From: Topomyia yanbarensis
Taxonomy: Eukaryota; Arthropoda; Insecta; Diptera; Culicidae
Reading direction: 5' to 3'
Length of the DNA stretch: 64,000 bases
Assembly (NCBI RefSeq): GCF_030247195.1
Contig: NC_080671.1
Coordinates: 469,026,766 to 469,090,765 of the forward strand
The notes under the pieces were generated by a model. The model saw only the letters and a program-made list of their open reading frames with translations. It was not told the origin of the DNA and searched no databases. Of the stretch, positions 57,339 to 64,000 are shown one piece after another. Made by a program: the position numbers and the translations under genes. The first letter of the stretch is position 1. Each line of letters opens with the position of its first letter.

Positions 57339-58556
57339 TTAACAGATTAAGGCCGAAGTGGCCTGTGCCGTATACAAAAGATTCCTCCATTCCACTCGGT
57401 CCATGGCCGCGCGTCGCCAGCCACGCAGTCTGCGAAGGGTCCGCAAATCGTCTTCCACCTGGTCCATCCATCGTGCTCGCTGCGCGCCACGTCTTCTTGT
57501 ACCGGTCGGATTGCAATTGAGAACCGTTTTCACCGGGCTATTGTCCGACATTCTGGCTACGTGCCCGGCCCACCGTAGTCGTCCGATTTTCGCGGTATGA
57601 CAGATGGGCGGCTCCCCCAACAGCTGATGCAACTCATGGTTCATTCGCCGTCTCCATGTGCCGTCTTCCATCTGCACTCCACCGTAGATGGTACGCAGCA
57701 CTTTCCATTCGAAGACACCAAGTGCGCGTTGGTCCTCCACGAGCATGGTCCAGGTCTCGTGCCCGTAGAGAACTACCGGTCTAATCAGCGTCTTGTAGAT
57801 GGTCAACTTCGTACGACGGCGAACTCTGTTCGACCGAAGTGTCTTGCGGAGGCCAAAGTAAGCACGATTTCCTGCCACGATGCGTCTACGAATCTCTCTG
57901 CTGGTATCATTGTCGGCGGTCACCAGTGAGCCCAAGTACACGAACTCTTCAACCACCTCGATTTCGTCGCCACCGATGCAAACTCGAAGCGGGCGGTTCT
58001 CATTCTCTTCTCGTGAACCTCTTCCTATCATGTACTTTGTCTTCGACGTGTTGATGGCAAGTCCGACGGCTTCTCTTTTCAGTCTGATGTAGGCTTCCTC
58101 CATCTTCTCAAAGTTTCGTGCAATAATATCAACGTCATCGGCGAAGCCAAATAGCTGAACGGACTTTGTGAAAATCGTACCACTCGTGTCGATCCCTGCT
58201 CTTCTTATTACACCTTCCAGCGCGATGTTGAATAACAGACACAAGAGACCATCACCTTGCCGTAACCCTCTGCGTGATTCGGAGGGACTCGAGAGCGTCC
58301 CTGAGACACGTACTACGCACATCACCCGATCCATCGTCGCCTTCACTAATCGCGTCAGTTTGTCCGGGAATCCGTACTCGTGCATAATCTGCCATAGCTG
58401 ATCTCGATCGATAGTGTCGTATGCGGCTTTGAAGTCGATGAACAAATGATGTGTGGGCACATTGTACTCGCGGCATTTCTGCAATACTTGACGAAGAGTG
58501 AACACCTGGTCCGTGGTAGATCGTTCGCTCATGAAACCCGCCTGGTACTGCCCCAC
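57339..58556 (-). pseudogene. RTE reverse transcriptase, fingers missing
   Basis: A 405-codon open frame that begins inside the RT at GQYQAGFMSERSTTDQVFTL. It has LFIDFKAAYDTIDR (motif A), GLRQGDGLLCLLFN (B), FGFADDVDIIA (C, about residue 137), VYLGSLV and the C-terminal RLRWAGHVARM. The upstream finger region (the YRGI-type motif) is gone. It lies in a different frame from the endonuclease with a 28-base overlap, so no fusion protein would be made. The domain that remains is otherwise unbroken, indicating a fairly young copy. Confidence 0.85.
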
Positions 58557-60225
58557 GAACTCTCTTGCAATTGGTGATAGTCGACGGCATTTAGTAGCTC
58601 GCTTGGTATTGGGTCAACCCCAGCGGCTTTATTATTTTTGAGTCGGCTAATCTCCTCCTGGATTTCTTGGAGATCCGGAGCCGGTAGTGTAATGTCTTCC
58701 GCGCGTGCTCCCAGGTGCGTTACCGTGCCATCCTCGTCGTCTGCTGCATCGCCGTTCAGGTGTTCTTCGTAGTGCTGCCGCCACCTCTGGATCACCTCAC
58801 ACTGGTCCGTGAGAAGATTCCCGTTTGTATCTCTGCACATGTCGGCCTGTGGTACGTGGCCCCTGCGCGAGCGGTTCAACTTCTCGTAGAATTTCCGTGT
58901 GTCTTTAGCGCGGTACAGCTGCTCCATCGCTTCGCGATCCCGGTCTTCCTGCTGGCGCTTTTTGGTCCGGAAAACCGAGTTCTGCCTGTTCCGTGCCTGT
59001 TTATATCGCGCCTCGTTCGCCCTCGTGCGGTGTTGCAGCATTCTCGCCAATGCTGCATTCTTCTCTTCGACTAACTGCTCGCATTCGCCGTCGTACCAGT
59101 CGCTTCTTCGGTCCGGGCCCACCGTACCTAGTGCAGTGGCTGCGGTGCTACCTATGGCGGATCGGATATCTCTCCAGCCATCTTCAAGGACAACTGCGCC
59201 TAGCTGCTCTTCCGTTGGTAGTGCCACTTCCAACTGCTGCGCGTATTCTTGAGCCACTCTGCCATCTTGTAGCCGCTCGATGTTTAGCCGCGGTGTTCGG
59301 CTTCGAAGAGAGCTATGCACTGTCGAAAGTTTTGAGCGTAAGCATACTGCAACCAGGTGGTGGTCCGAATCTATATTCGCACTGCGATAAGTGCGGACGT
59401 TTGTGATGTCCGAGAAGAATCTACCGTCGATTAGAACGTGGTCGATTTGATTTTTTGTTACTTGGTCCGGTGATCTCCAGGTGACTTTGTGGATATCTTT
59501 GCGAGGGAAGAAGGTGCTTCGGATTACCATTCCACGAGAGGCTGCGAAGTTCACACATCGTTGGCCGTTGTCATTTGATACGGAATGCAGACTGTTAGGC
59601 CCGATCACCGGTCTGTACATTTCCTCCCTTCCTACCTGTGCGTTCATGTCGCCGATGACAATTTTCACGTCTCGCAGAGGGCAGCCGTCGTATGTCTGCT
59701 CCAGCTGCATGTAGAACGCTTCTTTCTCGTCGTCGGGTCTCCCTTCGTGTGGGCAGTGCACGTTGATGATGCTGTAGTTGAAGAAACGGCCTTTGATCCT
59801 CAACTTGCACATCCTTGCGTTGATCGGCTGCCACCCGATCACACGTTGGCGCATCTTGCCCAGCACTATGAAGCCGGTTCCCAGCTCGTTGGTTGTACCA
59901 CAGCTCTGGTAGAAGGTAGCCGCTCGATGCCCGCTTTTCCACACCTTCTGTCCCGTCCAGCAAAGTTCCTGCAGCGCCACAATATCGAAGTTGCGGGGGT
60001 GTAGCTCGTCGTAGATTATCCTGTCACATCCTGCGAAGCCGAGCGATCTGCAGTTCCATGTTCCGAGTTTCCAATCGTGATCCTTTATTCGTCGCCTGGG
60101 TCGTTGCCGATTGTTCTGGGTCGTATTCTCTTCTGTATTGTTCGTTATGTGGGTTTTTTTAAGGGGCGGCTTATAGGGCCTACGCCAACCACCTGTCTCG
60201 CCGGTGGGCCATCGTGCCAGGACTG
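58529..60225 (-). pseudogene. RTE endonuclease (APE type), open frame
   Basis: The frame is open from about 60225, with no clear ATG near the start. It reads DHDWKLGTWNCRSLG (60085-60045), NFDIVALQELCW (catalytic Glu), FNYSIINVHCPHEG, IGDMNAQVG (Asp and Asn), NQIDHVLIDGRFF and NIDSDHHLV (SDH). The APE catalytic set is therefore complete. A coiled, Arg-rich linker follows (RYKQARNRQNS), then INSDQ-type linker text up to GVDPIPSELLNAVD, where an internal deletion ends the frame. It nicks target DNA to prime reverse transcription. Confidence 0.85.
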
Positions 60226-60639
60226 CTTAAGGTCCCACCTGGGCACCAGGACAGGTTTACACCTTCCGAAGAAGGGTAACCCCCCCCCCCCTTCCCTGCC
60301 AGCATACGACCAAAGTTCCCACCGGGGTTGGTTACCCGATCTTCACTAAGGTTACTCGTATCCCAGTCGACGCCACGAGGAGGCCAGGGCTAGGAGTTAC
60401 TGGGCAGGAAGCTAAGGACCGCAAGTGGGGTCTATTTTATGCCTTCGGGTACAAGAGGCTTACGCACTGCCCAGTCATTGTCGACCAAATTTCTTCGAAC
60501 ATTCTTCGAGCGAATTAAAAAATGCCAATAATAGGAGTATTACATTTTGTTGATGGTACTGATAAATTTATAGCACCAACTTTATTTTATAATCATGAAC
60601 ATGATTAAAATTATGTTCAATGTGCTTTCCCAATTCGCT

Positions 60640-60915
60640 TTGTGATAATTAAACACTGAGCTAATGGGATTGGAAACAGCTTCTTGAGAAAGCGAAAAAG
60701 TTATTGGAAGGTGCAATCAATTCGTTACAAATGTGACTTTGATCTGTCAAAACCAAATCAATTGTTGAAGGGTTCCTTACAGACGAATAGCACGTATCCA
60801 TTCGGGAACAAAACTGAATAAGAACCAGCAGAGCAATCATTAAAAAGTTGTTTGCCGTTGGAATTTCTTTGAGGATTATTCCAAGATCGGTGTTTGGCGT
60901 TAATATCACTGATTA
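60640..60915 (-). pseudogene. Jockey-type endonuclease relic
   Basis: Across minus-strand frames it reads NAKHRSWNNPQRNSNGKQLF (60895-60840), FNDCSAGSYSVLF, then RNPSTIDLVLTDQSHICNEL (60765-60710). This is the second half of the endonuclease of Jockey/CR1-type LINEs. It has frameshifts and lacks the final SDH motif. It cannot belong to the RT fragment at 61140-62704, because that lies upstream on the same strand. Confidence 0.75.
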
Positions 60916-61139
60916 GTTTTTGTAAGCAGCTTTTCAAAAAAATAGTTTAGACGCCAGTGCATTGAAAATGGAAATAAGCAACAGCAATAAAAATGATACG
61001 GGGCAAGACGTGATGATTGATTCTGCGATTCCTCCGTCGAATCAAACAATTCGATCAACTCGATGAATAATAAAATTAGAGTTACTTTTCGATTTAATAT
61101 TTGGTTTTAAAAAAGTTTCGATCACAACGGTAATATGCA

Positions 61140-62704
61140 CATTATGTAGGGGAACATGGGGAGACTTGACCAGGTTTTCAGTTAAACCTATGTAGCTCTC
61201 TAAAGAACTTTTCAATCCCTCAAAACTCGTTGAAATGTAATTTGAAATGTGATCTGGTCCAACAAACATGTTTGATGAACCACGTCTGTTTAATTCGTCG
61301 GCCACTTCGTCACCCTCGATTCCTTGGTACCCAAAATATCATTACTTTATTCCGAGTTGCCAGTTGTTGTAACGATGTGATGCACTCCCAAACTAGTTTG
61401 GACTCACATTTCGACGACCTTAATGCCAACAGTGCTGCTCGGCTGTCCGAAAAGATTGCCATTTTTCCATGGTTGTAGTGGGTGTTGATTTCATAGCACT
61501 GAGAGGCGGGCGGGCCTCGGACCTTTGGTTAGTTCAGCTTGGGCGGTCTTTTGCTTAACTTTGAGCCACCACACAATTTAGGAATAAGTTAATCGTGGTC
61601 TGGCGATGGTCGTGTAGGACCAGTAAGCCAGCCTCGGTTTGAGACCCCAAGTTTTCCCAAAGATTTTACTACACGCCCACAGTGCTGTTGTTGCTTTATT
61701 ACCGGTGTATGTCAGGTGCGAGTTCCAATTCAGTCTTCTGTGTAGTTGATTATAGTTCCATTGAGAGTTGGAGGAACCAACTTCAGTTTTTTCAGCCAAT
61801 GCCCGTTTTGGCAGGGTTCACGTTGAGTCCCTCTTTGAAACACCATGTCATGATGAAATTCAGGGCTAATTGAATCCGATCGCTTAGAACAGGTTCATGT
61901 TTTCCCCTTACAATTAGGACAATGTCATCTGCATATCCAACAATCTCGAAACCCATTTCAGTCAGATCATTGAGAAGATCGTCCACCACTAACGACCAGA
62001 GCAGGGGTGACAGAAAGCCTCCCTGGGGGAAGCCTCTATTGGCTGTTATAGTTGCTTTCTCTCGACTCTTGAGCATTGCGAGAATCCAGTCCCCTATCGA
62101 TTTTTCCACACTTCTTTTTGCCAGGGCCTTGTGAATTGATAAATAGGACGTATTATCAAAAGCACCCTCAGTGTCAAGAAAAGCGCAAATTGCTATTTCC
62201 TTGAAATCGAGTGTTTTCACAATAAGTGTCACTGAGGTATGTAGCACAAGTAGCAATTCTGGTTTTATAGCACAATACTAGTACATTCTAAATTTAAGAA
62301 GGTTTTGAAGAGTGCCATAAAACTGCATTTGTTACTGGGGAGGGCTGTTTCCGTAGATTTGCCCTTTTGATATGCAAACTGGTACATGTCTAGCGAAACT
62401 TTCGATAAGTATTGCGTTCGAATATAGAGGTTTTTCCATCAGTCTCAGAAGTGTTGATGTCAAACTAATAGGTCTAAAGGCCTTGGGTAGTGTCAAGTCT
62501 TTTTTACCTGTTTTGGAATAAATATTACCCTAACTTCTCTCCAGTGCCCAAGCATAAGACTGGATCTCAGGATGTTTAGTAGATCCGGAAGAATTATGTC
62601 TGCTGATTTTGGTAGAAATTTTGGAAGAATGTTATCAGGGCCGGAGGATTTGTAGGGTTCGAAGGTGTTGATAGCCCATTTAAATAGAGATGGTGTGAAA
62701 AGCT
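61140..62704 (-). pseudogene. LOA/R1-like LINE relic, RT and RNase H
   Basis: Minus-strand frames read FKWAINTFEPYKSSGPDN (62690s), LGHWREVRVIFIPK (62530s), KAFRPISLTS, then an unbroken stretch 62256-61792 with AFLDTEGAFDNTSY (motif A), GFPQGGFLSPLLWSLVVDDLL (B) and GYADDIVLIV (C). After a shift come LNWNSHLTYTGNKATTALWA and WSYTTIARPRLTYS, then RNase H words FSDSRAALLALRSS (61455-61415), FWVPRN and ADELNRRG (61285). RT followed by RNase H with this RT style fits LOA or R1-related elements. Several frameshifts and the loss of endonuclease make it dead. Confidence 0.8.
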
Positions 62705-63690
62705 GACAGGCCAGTGTCTGTGATGCCTAAGCTGACCAACCGTACGGAATTTGGGAGGACAGTACGGATTTTTGGTCTTGTGTCCGGAAAAATACTTGTA
62801 CGGATTTGTCCGGAATTCGTACGGAATTTCCAACTTCAGTGGAAGTGGAAGTACTCCCGGGACAACAAAAATCTTGCACAAATGGAATCAGACTAAATAA
62901 TGTTGCAAACTAGTTTCCCAGGTTCCAGAAATGCAATTTTTGTTAGCAAATGGAAACCGGTGAACAAGAAGAGTGCTAAAAACTTGATTTTTGTAAATTT
63001 TCTCATAAGTTGTGGAACTAAGCAAACTTTGCGATTTTTTCTAACATAAAAGAAAAAAAATAACTTTTATGTGTCTCGCTATCCGCCTCGACTAGTTGTT
63101 TAAGTCGTTCTCCCAAGTTGGGTGGTATTTTGAAAATCAGTGTCTAGCAGCCGCCAAGTCGTTCTATCTAAGTCGAAACGCAATTTACCCGATTAATTTC
63201 CGTTATGAAAAATATAGTGCTCGATGTAGGTACACATTTGGTTCAACTCAATTTGCCTCCTATGAAGGTATTTCAATATGATCCGAATTATACAATTTCA
63301 ATTTTTAATCTTTTTCGGAACCAAATTATTACCACTGCAGTTCGATTGTATTCTGTAGTTCTGAGATATAATACAATTAAAATATGCAGTGGATTCTAGA
63401 ACTCTCTAAAATTTTCCATTTACATAGATTAACACGTTTTGCTTTAATTTCATTTGAAAGGTTGAACCAAAAATTTAATCATACTCGAAGAACATTAGAT
63501 ACAGAAACGAGACTGTTAAGTACAATGGAGTCTTTATATTTACGTTAGATTTTCAGCCAGATAAACTGATTGGGTAGCTTGATACACACAAGGAACATGA
63601 TGAGTACAAGTGCAAAATTCGTGTACACTCACTTTTATATTCCGTAATCAATTTCTTCTTGTGCAAAGAAGCGCTTTTTTGACTTTAATA
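62705..63690. other. No gene; GTACGGATT-type words
   Basis: At 62741-62825 the words GTACGGATTT and GTACGGAATTT recur four to five times within 90 bases, suggesting a decayed short repeat. The remaining AT-rich sequence shows no domain. Confidence 0.4.
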
Positions 63691-63801
63691 CTATGTTCAC
63701 ACTACAGAGTTAAAATACGTTATTATAATTAGCAACAAGAAACATGTCATAGATGTCATAGATAGCGTTAAAACACGCTTTAACTCGTAGTGTGAACGTA
63801 G
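63691..63801. mobile_element. TA-flanked MITE, 111 bp
   Basis: The ends CTATGTTCACACTAC and GTAGTGTGAACGTAG are inverted (one change). TA lies on both sides (63689-63690 and 63802-63803). AGTTAAA and TTTAACT continue the arms. This suggests a Tc1/mariner-type MITE. Confidence 0.7.
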
Positions 63802-64000
63802 TATAATGTTGTGCGTGTATAAAATTATGGCATACAGTGATGTACCAAATCGGGTTTTTATAATTTTCGGGGAAAAAACCCAAGGTTTCTTTCCCGGTTA
63901 AAACGGTTTTTTTCATGGAAAGTTTGGGTTTTTTGAGTTTTTGATGTTTTAATAATAGAAAATTAATGCACTTTTTTGATTTATGAGCATTATTGTCATT
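63802..64000. other. No feature seen
   Basis: AT-rich DNA with repeated GGTTTTTT and AAACCC words; no gene. Confidence 0.4.

Larger units (their letters stand above)
57326..60491 (-). mobile_element. RTE-type LINE, both ends visible
   Basis: A 12-base target duplication TCTTYGAACATT flanks it (57314-57325 and 60492-60503, 11 of 12 match). Minus-strand order: a 5' UTR of about 270 bases, the endonuclease frame, the RT frame, and a very short 3' UTR ending in a TTAATAAATAAATAAA tail (57345-57326), usual for RTE. An internal deletion removes the RT fingers, so it cannot move by itself. Confidence 0.85.

Noticed and set aside
57358..60004. Plus-strand open frames across the RTE element
   Set aside because: They are shadows of the minus-strand endonuclease and reverse-transcriptase frames.

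Overview
The window looks like non-coding, transposon-dense DNA of an insect, most likely a culicine mosquito (Aedes-like; inference). It is AT-rich, has no operons and no recognisable host coding gene. Its protein-coding signal comes from non-LTR retrotransposons of the I, Jockey/CR1, RTE and LOA/R1-like groups, with a tRNA-derived SINE and many small DNA transposons (hAT, piggyBac and TA-flanked types) around them. Family names rest on motifs read by eye; no database search was possible.

Layout. 1-2430: unassigned, with one candidate TATA/Inr core promoter. 2434-4631: a tandem repeat, then a 2-kb inverted-repeat element holding a piggyBac-type MITE. 5050-8030: I-clade and Jockey relics plus a TA-flanked element. 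8040-11980: apparently unique DNA. 11990-18110: Jockey, I-clade and RTE relics, and an I-clade 3' end flanked by a 40-bp direct repeat. 18150-21440: apparently unique. 21440-24740: an RTE relic, then an I-clade copy (ORF1 and ORF2) split by a Jockey fragment. 25430-29320: a hAT-type MITE, an RTE relic and a field of GTTGTAACGTCACG motifs. 29441-30600: an intact 337-aa ORF1 followed at once by a LINE tail, with no reverse transcriptase. 30770-40640: dispersed repeats, stem-loop elements and an apparently unique stretch at 35140-37240. 41019-43762: a Jockey relic holding a 1.35-kb DNA element that itself holds a 462-bp hAT MITE. 45464-53228: the best-preserved I-clade LINE, with a 3.0-kb hAT element in its 3' UTR, a SINE inside that hAT, and a 50-bp SINE tail in its endonuclease. 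53230-55807: apparently unique. 55812-57228: a TTAA-flanked element with a nested fold-back. 57326-60491: an RTE element with both ends visible but its RT fingers deleted. 60640-62704: Jockey endonuclease and LOA/R1-like RT-RNase H relics. 62705-64000: small repeats.

How the parts relate. The I-clade ORF2 reads EN-RT-RNase H-CCHC with one visible lesion, an in-frame stop brought in by the 50-bp SINE-tail insertion. Its 3' tail shares a short hairpin with the tails of the ORF1-only element and of one other relic, and the lower stem covaries in all three (GGCAC/GTGCC, GGCTC/GAGCC, GGCTT/AAGCC). This suggests a shared recognition structure for target-primed reverse transcription and possible trans-mobilisation of the ORF1-only element. 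A second small tail hairpin (GACC...GGTTAAA) is shared by the SINE and two tail-only insertions. Exact target-site duplications at most nested junctions give a relative order of insertion.
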